NCBI GenBank assembly: GCA_034231615.1
Contig: CM067309.1
Span: 39,153,627-39,217,626, forward strand
Direction: 5' to 3'
DNA from: Meghimatium bilineatum
Taxonomy: Eukaryota; Mollusca; Gastropoda; Stylommatophora; Philomycidae
DNA length: 64,000 nucleotides
Shown here: positions 29,756 to 38,840 of the stretch, piece after piece
Layout of the letters: each line of letters begins with the position of its first letter
How positions within the stretch are numbered: position 1 is the first letter of the stretch
Position numbers and translations under genes: made by a program
Notes under the pieces: generated by a model
The model's database searches: none
Seen by the model: the letters and a program-made list of their open reading frames with translations, nothing else
Told to the model about the DNA's origin: nothing

Positions 29756-30046
29756 GCCATGCATGTCATAAGAAGCAACTAAGGTATTTTGTGGTGAAAT
29801 TGGCTGTTCTATCCAATTTAAATCACTCAGAATCCTTGCTGAAGTTCAATGTGTCAGACTGAATGCCGCAGATAATCACAGCTCAGCTGTAAAAAAACAG
29901 CCCAGAAACCATGCTAAAGTTGTTGTATCAGGCAGAAAGGCATAGATAATCACAGCTAAGCTGTAAACCCTAGCACAACACATTCCATTCTCCGGACTAC
30001 ATCCTACTAATCTGCAAGAGCTTAAGAACAAATGCAGAAGAAGAAT
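29756..30046 (+). mobile_element. SINE-like family A copy with internal duplication
   Basis: The middle module (CATGCTRAAGTT...CAGATAATCACAGCT.AGC) occurs twice, at about 29836-29893 and 29906-29967. Confidence 0.78.
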
Positions 30047-30250
30047 ACATATCATATTCCTGTTTTATATTTGTTAGTGTGGGTAATATCTTGAATTATT
30101 AGAGTGTTGATATCTTGAAAAAAAAAATATATATATATATATATTATGTCCTGTTACAGATGTGTTTAAGTGTTAACATTTTTGATGTGTTTTGTTTTAT
30201 TTAATATTGGTAATCTCTTTTAATTCTCAATGTTTTTTTGCTGTTGCAAG

Positions 30251-30326
30251 ATTGGTAATTGGTCCTATGCTAAATGCTTCTGTTGAGGGCTACTATTCCA
30301 ATTTCTGGGGAGGAATGTCTGAAAAG
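30251..30326 (+). pseudogene. COLGALT block 5
   Basis: Acceptor TTGCAAG, donor AAG|GTAAAC, in phase with blocks 4 and 6. It reads LVIGPMLNASVEGYYSNFWG then GMSEK, matching the family's APML....YSN(F/Y)W.GM. Confidence 0.9.
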
Positions 30327-30369
30327 GTAAACCTCAGTGTTTCTCTTAATCATCTTATAGAACCTCTAT

Positions 30370-30725
30370 AAATATATGACCAGCCCAAATGCTAAGGACA
30401 ACATCAACCTCCTGGGAAGGAAAGACCAGAGTATAATCTTCCGACTGCGCACACATGTACAGCTTAACAATCACCTGAGCAGAATACAACCACAACACAC
30501 TCCAGGGTGCCGGCTGTGCATTCATCTCTATGAAACTGTTGACCACCACCTTTTTGAATGTCAAGCGCTGGATGACATCAGGAAAATGCTTCTCCCTCCA
30601 GGATCAGATAAATGGAACACATTATATGGAACAAAAAAACAGCTGACAAACACATACATATATCACACAATAGCATTGGGTCAAAGGGCATGAGCCCATG
30701 GACCGCTGGACCACCAACCAACAAT
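30370..30725 (+). mobile_element. LINE C-terminal Cys-His fragment
   Basis: Open frame with LGRKDQSIIFRLRTHVQLNN and CRLCIHLYETVDHHLFEC, the CxxC...HxxxxC knuckle found near the end of many non-LTR elements. It is related to 18343-18540. Confidence 0.75.
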
Positions 30726-30961
30726 CTTATAGAATCCTGTTAACTAGCACAGTTACGGTAACAGACTCTCAGTCCAAAAATAAGTTGCTCGCAATTCCTG
30801 GAGATAGCAAACATACAGTCCATTGTTTAGAGTTCCAAAACAAAGAGGACTATTGTTGGAGTGGATAATGTCAAGTTAGTTATCAAGTGTCTACAGCAAT
30901 GAACTCCAACAAGTAACAGGAAGATCCAAGCCTAGAAATGAAATGCCTGAGCCTGTACTTA

Positions 30962-31199
30962 TGCTGCAGGACCTAAAAAGGGAGCAAAGAATTGCAAAGC
31001 AGTGACCTCTATACGTTACATGTTTGTAGAAGGCGACTGAGAAGGTTGGTTGAAGGCCAAAGTTCCATGCCATGCTGAAGTTGGATATGTCAAGCTGAAA
31101 GGCACAGATATTGCACCCAAGCTGTAAGCAACATATTCCATTCTCTGGTCTATATCCTGGTAACCAGCAGGAATTTGAGAAAGAATACAGAAGAATCAG
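30962..31199 (+). mobile_element. SINE-like family A copy
   Basis: GGACCTAAAAAGGGAGCAAA ... AGGAATTTGAGAAAGAATAC. It lies immediately left of the 50-bp array. Confidence 0.78.
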
Positions 31200-31232
31200 A
31201 AACTTGAGAAATGTGATTGGAGAAACTAGAAG

Positions 31233-32795
31233 TGATATGGTTTGCAACCAGAGGATATATCCTCCCTGTATGTTGCCTGCGCTTGTAGGTAGAGCAAACA
31301 GAGGATATATCCTCCCTGTATGTTGCCTGCGCTTGTAGGTAGAGCAAACAGAGGATATACCCTCCCTGTATGTTGCCTGCGCTTGTAGGTAGAGCAACCA
31401 GAGGATATATCCTCCCTGTATGTTGCCTGCGCTTGTAGGTAGAGCAAACAGAGGATATATCCTCCCTGTATGTTGCCTGCGCTTGTAGGTAGAGCAAACA
31501 GGATATATCCTCCCTGTATGTTGCCTGCGCTTGTAGGTAGAGCAAACAGAGGATATATCCTCCCTGTATGTTGCCTGCGCTTGTAGGTAGAGCAAACAGA
31601 GGATATATCCTCCCTGTATGTTGCCTGCGCTTGTAGGTAGAGCAAACAGAGGATATACCCTCCCTGTATGTTGCCTGCGCTTGTAGGTAGAGCAACCAGA
31701 GGATATATCCTCCCTGTATGTTGCCTGCGCTTGTAGGTAGAGCAAACAGAGGATATATCCTCCCTGTATGTTGCCTGCGCTTGTAGGTAGAGCAAACAGA
31801 GGATATATCCTCCCTGTATGTTGCCTGCGCTTGTAGGTAGAGCAAACAGAGGATATATCCTCCCTGTATGTTGCCTGCGCTTGTAGGTAGAGCAAACAGA
31901 GGATATATCCTCCCTGTATGTTGCCTGCGCTTGTAGGTAGAGCAAACAGAGGATATATCCTCCCTGTATGTTGCCTGCGCTTGTAGGTAGAGCAAACAGA
32001 GGATATACCCTCCCTGTATGTTGCCTGCGCTTGTAGGTAGAGCAAACAGAGGATATACCCTCCCTGTATGTTGCCTGCGCTTGTAGGTAGAGCAAACAGA
32101 GGATATACCCTCCCTGTATGTTGCCTGCGCTTGTAGGTAGAGCAAACAGAGGATATACCCTCCCTGTATGTTGCCTGCGCTTGTAGGTAGAGCAAACAGA
32201 GGATATATCCTCCCTGTATGTTGCCTGCGCTTGTAGGTAGAGCAAACAGAGGATATATCCTCCCTGTATGTTGCCTGCGCTTGTAGGTAGAGCAAACAGA
32301 GGATATATCCTCCCTGTATGTTGCCTGCGCTTGTAGGTAGAGCAAACAGAGGATATACCCTCCCTGTATGTTGCCTGCGCTTGTAGGTAGAGCAAACAGA
32401 GGATATATCCTCCCTGTATGTTGCCTGCGCTTGTAGGTAGAGCAAACAGAGGATATATCCTCCCTGTATGTTGCCTGCGCTTGTAGGTAGAGCAAACAGA
32501 GGATATATCCTCCCTGTATGTTGCCTGCGCTTGTAGGTAGAGCAAACAGAGGATATATCCTCCCTGTATGTTGCCTGCGCTTGTAGGTAGAGCAAACAGA
32601 GGATATATCCTCCCTGTATGTTGCCTGCGCTTGTAGGTAGAGCAAACAGAGGATATATCCTCCCTGTATGTTGCCTGCGCTTGTAGGTAGAGCAAACAGA
32701 GGATATATCCTCCCTGTATGTTGCCTGCGCTTGTAGGTAGAGCAAACAGAGGATATATCCTCCCTGTATGTTGCCTGCGCTTGTAGGTAGAGCAA
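31233..32795. repeat. 50-bp minisatellite, about 31 copies, grown from a SINE head
   Basis: Nearly identical 50-bp units with AGAGGATATATCCTCCCTGT and ATGTTGCCTGCGCTTGTAGG then TAGAGCAAAC; one unit is 47 bp. The last unit passes without a break into a family A SINE at AGAGCAAAGAATAGCA. TGTTGCC and GAGCAAA in the unit are the SINE's own head. Stop-free frames up to 634 codons on the minus strand result from the repeat; they carry no domain. Confidence 0.95.
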
Positions 32796-33036
32796 AGAAT
32801 AGCACTACTGTTTACTTTCCATGCAAATTATTAGAGAAGGAGACTAAGGTTTTGTAGGTGGAGTTGTATGTCCCTTCCCAAATAGGGTCAAAGTGACCCA
32901 GAAGCCACATGTGTCGGGTCGAAAGGCACAGATATCACAGTTAAGCTGTAACCATGTCGACACAATGCATTCCATTCTCCAGAATACATCCTGTTAATCT
33001 GCAGAACTTTGAAACAAATGCAGCAGAAGAAGAATA
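32765..33036 (+). mobile_element. SINE-like family A copy fused to the array
   Basis: TAGAGCAAAGAATAGCACTA ... GAAACAAATGCAGCAGAAGA. Its head is the final unit of the 50-bp array. Confidence 0.82.
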
Positions 33037-33039
33037 ATA

Positions 33040-33530
33040 CTCTGTATTAAAAGGTACTTTCAATGCTATATAATCATACAGGTTAAGTTAACGGGATCTG
33101 GAAAGATGGATGAAAGTATATTACATTTGTGAGCTACAGAAATTTTACCGTGTATCCTTACACCATCTGCCGGAAGCGATCCTACATTGGTAGTAGGCAG
33201 CTTTTTTCCATGGAGGAGGCAACTTCATATTTTCTGGTTGTTGTTATTGTTGTCAATAATGCCAGGAATTGTGAGCGATTTGCTCTTAATTCTTGTGTGT
33301 AGTGGGAGTGGTTTCTCAGATCTATCTTTCATACCCAAGAGACTTCAGCTTCTGGCTCAATGCAGTGTCTATTGAAAAAGACATCTACTCGGAGGGGGTA
33401 TGAATACTTTCCGGTAACACGATCTGAAAAGCTTTTTCCCCTGTTTGACAGACTAGTTGTATACAAAGTCAAAGTTTTTGTTGTTTACAATAGACATACA
33501 TCAAAGAGTTGTTTCCTCCTTGGACAATGT
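33040..33530. other. COLGALT intron sequence, nothing recognised
   Basis: Short open frames only, with no recognisable domain. Confidence 0.45.
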
Positions 33531-33660
33531 CTCCATTCAGAACTTTACTTTATCTGACAATGTTTTCATTCAGAACTTTTTTTTAAATTTGACAATGTCT
33601 CCATTCAGAACTTCACTTTATCTGACAATGTTTCCATTCAGAACCTTACTTATCTGACAA
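33530..33660. repeat. Minisatellite of about 33 bp, 4 copies
   Basis: Units with TCTGACAATGTTTCCATTCA and GAACTT. Confidence 0.88.
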
Positions 33661-33794
33661 TATCAAAGTTTAGACATAATGATTGCTTCCTAATTAATAT
33701 TTAGCATCATAGTTTGCAGATTGGCTAGCTTGTAATTTGATATTTTCTGAATTCAGAGAGTAGTGCATATAGTAATTCTAAATCAGATATAATT

Positions 33795-33917
33795 TAGCCA
33801 TATAAGGAGACATAACAAAATGGAACAATTAATAATGGAAGGTATGGTTCCTGGAAGCAGAGGTAAGGGCCGCCAAAAAGACAAGGATGGATTAGAGACA
33901 TCTCAGATTATTTAAAC
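33795..33917 (+). mobile_element. LINE C-terminal fragment
   Basis: Reads MEGMVPGSRGKGRQK-type sequence in a broken frame (GGAAGGTATGGTTCCTGGAA), the basic link of reverse transcriptase ends. Confidence 0.5.
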
Positions 33918-33919
33918 TC

Positions 33920-34077
33920 CGCCGAAGATGGATGTATCGGGTCATTGGTGCAATTAAAACAGCGACACAACACATTTCCATTCTCTGGACTACATTCTGC
34001 TGGAAATCTAGTAGTGCAATTTTCCTGCTACAAGAGAGATCCAGCGGGAGTTTGAGAATGAACGCTGAAGAAGAAGA
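33920..34077 (+). mobile_element. SINE-like family B copy
   Basis: Full copy, GCCGAAGATGGATGTATCGG ... TTTGAGAATGAACGCTGAAG, 70 bp before COLGALT block 6. Confidence 0.85.
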
Positions 34078-34147
34078 TTATGATAAACAATCCAACATTT
34101 CTTTTATTGAGAAGTGAGTCACAAATGTTTCTTGTATTCTTTCTCAG

Positions 34148-34353
34148 GGCTACTACATTCGTAGTAGTAACTATCTATCCATTGTAGACCGGGAGATTTT
34201 TGGAGGTGTTTCCTGTTCCTATGGTGCACTCTGCTATTCTTATCAACCTGCATCACTACCTTTAACCGAATCTTTCCTACAATAGACCTCCAGTGGGATA
34301 TAGTGGTCCAAGAGATGACATCATTTTATTTGCTCATTCTGTGAAAGCTTTAG
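34148..34353 (+). pseudogene. COLGALT block 6: frameshift and stop
   Basis: Acceptor TTTCTCAG, donor TTAG|GTAAGT. It starts GYYIRSSNYLSIVDREIFG, then must shift one base near 34200-34207 to read VFPVPMVHSAILINLHHYL. A TAA at 34263-34265 follows, after which the same frame continues to GYSGPRDDIILFAHSVKAL. Both parts match the GT25 family. Confidence 0.88.
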
Positions 34354-34529
34354 GTAAGTGGGTGTTGGTTCATCATCATCATCATTAAGTGTCGTTATTA
34401 AAAACGTGATGCTACATGGCAGTCCAAGGTAGAATGCAAAAGAAGAAGATGAGGAGAAGGATGGTGATAAAAAACAGTGACTTTAACCTTCACAATGCTT
34501 ATGTAAACACTTGTCGATAAACACAAAAA

Positions 34530-35083
34530 ATGGCGGCTCTTGCCGTTGTCGATAGAAGTCATCCAATGAGATATTGTGTTAAATATACATACCAGAGCCT
34601 GATTGGTCAATGCACATACTCGGGAAACATATGCAATTGAAGCCGATACATTTCTACGCCCATCATGATCGTAGTGAAAATTTCTACGTAGAAGTAACAC
34701 GTTTTATACCAATTAATCTGACCACATCTGCACACCGGTACGATGCCATGATGGTGAATCGGGTTTATAGACCGTTGTATCATTGTATTTTGAATAAAAT
34801 AACATTGAATCGTGGCTTGAATCATGAATTATTGGGTTATTTAGTTTCACAGCAGTAAATATACAGATTGGCGTGTTGGTGTGGGGACTTTCAGATGTTT
34901 GATATCGAATATGTTGAAGTGGCACCAAAAATAACTCTAGGCCTAAGCTCAAAGAACGATTTTACTGCAAATCTACATGTTTTATATAGTTCCCCCGGCA
35001 ATATTTTGATAATGAAAGACCATAAATACAACAGATTTGTGTGTGATTTAGTGTACAGTGTTGCCAAACAATTCAATAAGTAA
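34530..35083 (+). pseudogene. Unidentified coding-like segment, interrupted
   Basis: I do not recognise this protein. An ATG in AAAAATGGCGG at 34530 opens MAALAVVDRSHPMRYC and closes near 34638. A second frame one base off runs from about 34610 to a TAA at 34856-34858 (with RSENFYVEVTRFIPINLTTS). It continues in the same frame after the stop as MFDIEYVEVAPKITLGLSSK ... VCDLVYSVAKQFNK, ending at 35083. Balanced residue use over about 180 codons with only one shift and one stop suggests a decayed gene rather than chance. It lies in the intron after COLGALT block 6, same strand. It could be a captured gene, an unknown transposon protein or an old viral insertion. Confidence 0.4.
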
Positions 35084-35391
35084 AGTAAGTTATTTTTTTA
35101 CTAATTTTTCTGCTTTATTTGTTATAAAATATAAGTTTTTTTGTGAAAAACATCTTTACCACTTTCTCATACGTCTGGTATCAAACGCACATGTACAGAA
35201 ATTACACCAATATATGCAGAATTCAATTCTTTATTTATATGTGCATATATTAAATATCTCTAACAACCAAAAAATTATCACATTTTCAAAACAGTCACCA
35301 TCAATAACGCAAATTGTCAAAAAAGAATCCGGTGGCAGGAAGACGTTTTGTATTTTTTAATCCGTCTTGCTAATGGTTAAACTGTAGTTAC
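35084..35391. other. COLGALT intron sequence, nothing recognised
   Basis: AT-rich, with no repeat or domain recognised. Confidence 0.45.
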
Positions 35392-35550
35392 CATCGAAGA
35401 TGGATGTGCTGGGCCATTGGCGTAAATAAAACGGCAACACAACGCATTTCCATTCTCTGGACTAAATTCAACTGGAAATTTTGTAGGACCATTGTCCTGT
35501 TGCAAGAGAAATCCAGCGGGAGTTTGAGAATGAACGCTGAAGAAGAAGAA
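35392..35550 (+). mobile_element. SINE-like family B copy
   Basis: ATCGAAGATGGATGTGCTGG ... TTTGAGAATGAACGCTGAAG. Confidence 0.85.
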
Positions 35551-35577
35551 ACTGTAGTTCAAACTTTTTTTGTGTAG

Positions 35578-35647
35578 GATCGCCTTTTACGACATGCGTC
35601 GAAGGTAAACAGTGTTGCTATTCTTTGCTCCCCTGCAACACACTGGT
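35578..35647 (-). mobile_element. SINE-like family A head fragment
   Basis: ATCGCCTTTTACGACATGCG ... TGCTATTCTTTGCTCCCCTG. Confidence 0.75.
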
Positions 35648-35832
35648 GATTATGTAATATTAAATATAACTTATGGTAGGTTAGTGGTTCATGAGTTCAT
35701 GCCCTTTGACCCAAATATAACTCATCAAAATGTGAGCAGTTTCTGTGTTCTCGGTTAATAGACTGATGCGACACACACACATGGTTAACATACGTTGGCA
35801 AAAACTCAAATGTAAATTATGAAGAAATAATT

Positions 35833-35960
35833 GTTAACGAGTTACAATATCAAGCTAAACATTAAATATGTCATGTTAACGAGTTACAATATCAAGCTAA
35901 ACATTAAATATGTCATGTTAACGAGTTACAATATCAAGCTAAACATTAAATATGTTATGT
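35833..35960. repeat. 42-bp repeat, 3 copies
   Basis: GTTAACGAGTTACAATATCA and AGCTAAACATTAAATATGTC. Confidence 0.93.
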
Positions 35961-36429
35961 TTAAATTGTATTGAATTATATATGCCTCAAATGAAATAGT
36001 AGCACATCATACTTCATGCTCCATGGTGGAAATGAAAAAATAAATTTGTGTTGGTTACTTGAGAGCCAACGCAGAAGTAGAAGATATTCTGAACAATCTT
36101 CGAACAATATAGAATATTTTTTCCATATTGAAAGCCTTATATAAAATGTTTTTGACCATGGGTCACTTTACTTCTAAATAAAATGGGGTTGTGACTCAAG
36201 AAAAGTTGAGAACTTATGGTTTAGATGATCTGAAATGTGTTTGTGAAGTATTTATTGAATCAGAGTTGAATTTGTGCGGACAGTAAATATTTAACTGATC
36301 TGAGACCTGACATACCAAACGCTTACAGATTTTCCTACAGTGCAGAGAAGCTGATCCTGGAGGTAAGCAATACTTGATGATTTCCTTGATGATGTTCTTT
36401 AACAAAGTGTATAATATTTTCATTACAAG
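35961..36429. other. COLGALT intron sequence; expected exon not found
   Basis: The family's segment between the DDII block and block 7 should be encoded somewhere from 34354 to 36429. No match was seen in any frame. A site TCCTACAG ... GGAG|GTAAGC at about 36340-36363 has splice-like edges, but its frames do not fit. Confidence 0.4.
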
Positions 36430-36503
36430 AAGTTTCTCCTCTGTACAGTTCACCTCATGTGTATATACCAGAGAAGCCTAAAGACAAACTAGGATTTGAT
36501 CAG
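36430..36503 (+). pseudogene. COLGALT block 7 with lost donor
   Basis: Acceptor TTCATTACAAG. It reads VSPLYSSPHVYIPEKPKDKL then GFDQ. The family continues into V(Y/F)MINL. The expected donor after CAG reads TCAAGT instead of GTAAGT. A 50-bp tandem copy of this edge (36541-36590) reads CAG|GCAAGT, the form of a GC-AG donor. Confidence 0.85.
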
Positions 36504-36590
36504 TCAAGTTATGTGTCATTTTGTTGTAGTTTGTATACATAGGATCTGATCAGGCAAGTTATGTGTCATTTTGTTGTAGTTTGTATACAT
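36491..36590. repeat. 50-bp tandem duplication across an exon edge
   Basis: 36491-36540 and 36541-36590 differ at few positions, including the donor bases. A third partial copy (ATCATTTTGTTGTAGTTTGT) lies at about 36622-36648. Confidence 0.9.
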
Positions 36591-36776
36591 TTTCTGTTAG
36601 ATAACATGGTTGGTAAACAATATCATTTTGTTGTAGTTTGTATACATTTTTTTAAAAATAACTGAAGGTAAACTTTTAGTTTTAAAAGTTGTAAAGGTAT
36701 TTTATAATATTTATTAAGTTTTTTTTTTGGCTGCGTAAAATGTTCATCTTATGGTAAAATTATGCTCCTTTCAGTC

Positions 36777-36820
36777 GCAAAGTTAATCCAATTCGGTTAT
36801 ATCAGAGCTTTTAACCATAA
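36777..36820. repeat. Left half of the dispersed repeat seen at 16540
   Basis: AGTTAATCCAATTCGGTTAT and GAGCTTTTAACCA match 16540-16590. The right half resumes at 37395. Confidence 0.5.
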
Positions 36821-37136
36821 AAGCGAAAGTGTGTTTCCAGGGCCCGAAAGGGGAGCTTTTTGTTCTTCAGTCAGATATCAGGTTACAGCGCCAATAGCTT
36901 CAATGAACTGTGTAATTCGCTTCAGGTCATCCATGGAACCCCTCAAGTCTGGAAGTTCTGCCGTCTCAGTAGGAAAATAAACATATTTTCTCACTCTCTT
37001 CGTGGTAGATTTGGCAGGCATGAAGGATGTGTTCTGCAGTCTCTGGGCTCAGTCCACAGTTGCACAGGTCTGTCTACAAATTTTCAACTTTCTGAACATG
37101 TGACTTCTCAGTCTGTTATGGCCAATTTGTAGTCAA

Positions 37137-37391
37137 TAGGGGAGCAAAGAATAGCAATACTATTTATCTTCCATATATCTTGTAAGAGGTGACTAAGAAG
37201 GTTTTAGGATGGTGTTGGTTGTCACATTCCGTATATGGTCAAAGTGACCTAGAAGTCATGCTGAAATCGGATGTGTCAGACCGAAAGTTGCATATAACAC
37301 AGTCACGCTGTAAACCATGACGCAACACATTCCGTTCTCCAGACTGCATCTTGATAATTTCTAAGAAGTTTGAGAATGAAAGAAGAAGAAT
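37137..37391 (+). mobile_element. SINE-like family A copy
   Basis: GGGGAGCAAAGAATAGCAAT ... AGAAGTTTGAGAATGAAAGA. A short head piece (CCAGGGCCCGAAAGGGGAGC) also stands alone at 36838-36857. Confidence 0.82.
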
Positions 37392-37429
37392 GTGGAGGTT
37401 GCTGTTCTGATAATCCAACCACCATGAAC

Positions 37430-37660
37430 TTCGTTAATTAAAAACATTCATACTCATCAGGTAGCATATCCTGTAGCAGTCATCACAGCCTTTCGAAGCT
37501 TCTGTCAATCTTGAGCTAGTCTTCCTGCTTCTGTTACTGTCATGTTCAGGTGGTCTTTGATGTCTTGCATCCATCTTCTGGGTTTCTGGGTCTGTCTCTT
37601 GTACGTCTCCCTGGCATCATCCCCTCCATTATGGTCTTCTCTAGGCTGTCTGGTGTTAAA
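37430..37660 (-). mobile_element. LINE C-terminal fragment
   Basis: The minus strand reads SLEKTIMEGMMPGRRTRDRP then RNPEDGCKTSK, a reverse transcriptase end. Confidence 0.65.
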
Positions 37661-37680
37661 AACTTTATTCATATTTGCAG

Positions 37681-37787
37681 ATATACATGATCAACTTGAA
37701 ACGACGGCCGGCTAGAAGACTTCGGATGCTGACAGCCTTTGACTACTTGGGGATAGATGCCAAAATTGTGGATGCTGTAGATGGAAA
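37681..37787 (+). pseudogene. COLGALT block 8: start of second GT25 domain
   Basis: Acceptor ATATTTGCAG, donor AAA|GTTAGT. It is undamaged and reads YMINLKRRPARRLRMLTAFD then YLGIDAKIVDAVDGK, matching the (V/F)MINL.RR..RR..ML ... AVDGK block. No later exon is visible before the satellite begins at 38.84 kb. Confidence 0.93.
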
Positions 37788-38001
37788 GTTAGTATAAATA
37801 CCAACTTCTCTCTTTTGTTGTAAACTCGCAGTATGTCATTCATTAAAAAAGGAGTTTTCATGTTTTCACTTTTTCCATTGAGGCGTAGTGGGGAGTATGG
37901 GGTTAAGTCTGTATTTTTCATTGACTAACATCATACCTGCGGCTACTTTCCCAGAAGATCTGGTGCCCTTTTCTTAGGCTGGGTCAACCTAGAAGCCATT
38001 A

Positions 38002-38158
38002 GTCTTCTTCTTCAGCGTACATTCTCAAACTCCTGTTGAATTTCTCTTTTAGCAGGATCATTGTCCTGCTGGATTTCTTGCAGGATGTAATCCAGAGAAT
38101 GGAAATGCGCTGTGTCTCCGTTTTATTTGCGCCAATGGCCTGATACATTCGTCTTCGA
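38002..38158 (-). mobile_element. SINE-like family B copy
   Basis: TTCTTCTTCAGCGTACATTC ... TTTATTTGCGCCAATGGCCT. Confidence 0.82.
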
Positions 38159-38164
38159 CTGGAA

Positions 38165-38540
38165 AATTGGTATAAGTTCATAAGTTACATAGTTGACTTT
38201 TTTTATTCTTGTCTCAACACTCTGTCCATTCTTCAGTCAGCTGTACAAATGCTCCCAAAATATTTAAATTTCTGCACTTGCTTTACTTCAGTAGTTGATC
38301 ATTTATTTTGATTGTATTGGGTTTTCTGCCTATAAACATCACTTCTGTATTTTCTTTATTGATCTTCATGTTGTGATTGAGGCAGCTTTCATTGAGTAGG
38401 TTTATGTGATCTTTCAGCACTTCACTTGAACTGTGGAAAAGGCACTGATGGTCAGCAAAGAGTGGTTCAATTAAGTCATTTAAGTAATGGTAAACGTCTG
38501 GTGGTGTTTTACTGTTTTGATAATGTTATCCATGTAAATA
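38165..38540 (-). mobile_element. Reverse transcriptase palm fragment
   Basis: The minus strand reads LFADHQCLFHSSSEVLKDHI then NLLNESCLNHNMKINKENTE and VMFIGRK, the palm block FADD...L..........GL.(I/M)N..KT..M with the catalytic D-D changed. Confidence 0.7.
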
Positions 38541-38840
38541 ATAAACAATAATGGTTTGTCAGTCCTGCATTTGTTCTAACTGCAGATGTTACTGGTTTGT
38601 TAGTCCTGCATTTGTTCTAACTGAAGATGTTACTGGTTTGTCAGTCCTGCATTTGTTCTAACTGAAGATGTTACTGGTTTGTCAGTCCTGCATTTGTTCT
38701 AACTGCAGATGTTACTGGTTTGTCAGTCCTGCATTTGTTCTAACTGAAGATGTTACTGGTTTGTCAGTCCTGCATTTGTTCTAACTGCAGATGTTACTGG
38801 TTTGTTAGTCCTGCATTTGTTCTAACTGCAGATTTCTAAT
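38540..38840. repeat. 41-bp minisatellite, about 7 copies
   Basis: Units with GTTACTGGTTTGTCAGTCCT and GCATTTGTTCTAACTG. The last unit runs straight into the satellite (CTGCAGATTTCTAATAATAA). Confidence 0.93.

Larger units (their letters stand above)
21050..37787 (+). pseudogene. Decayed procollagen galactosyltransferase (GT25 family), 8 exon blocks, 3' end not found
   Basis: COLGALT enzymes sit in the ER lumen and add galactose to hydroxylysines of collagen. This copy follows the family in order: signal anchor (MATLSIQYTL...), PTVVIATLVRNKAHSLHWFF, the DHN(V/I)DNS block, ARNIWADYLF, IGPMLNASVEGYYSNFWGGM, GYYIRSSNYL, PMVHS, RDDIILFAHS, PEKPKDKLGFDQ and YMINLKRR. Exon edges mostly keep GT-AG. 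Damage: TAA plus a 1-base deletion at 21270-21276; a phase clash between blocks 2 and 3; an extra base near 34200; TAA at 34263; a damaged donor at 36504; no recognised exon for about 45-60 residues before 36430; and DxD read as NAD. Family call confident; loss of function likely. The C-terminal third would lie beyond the satellite, if it exists. Confidence 0.85.

Noticed and set aside
30891-32805. Stop-free minus-strand frames of about 490-634 codons
   Set aside because: They are the 50-bp minisatellite read in three overlapping frames; the same 50-residue string repeats and no domain is present.
21050-37787. Base-calling errors as the cause of all COLGALT lesions
   Set aside because: ERAL1 has none over a similar coding length, and the lesions include substitutions (stops, NAD) as well as indels. 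Reads should still be checked.
1-38840. Regular direct repeats that might suggest CRISPR arrays
   Set aside because: Units are contiguous with no unique spacers, no cas genes occur and the genome is animal.
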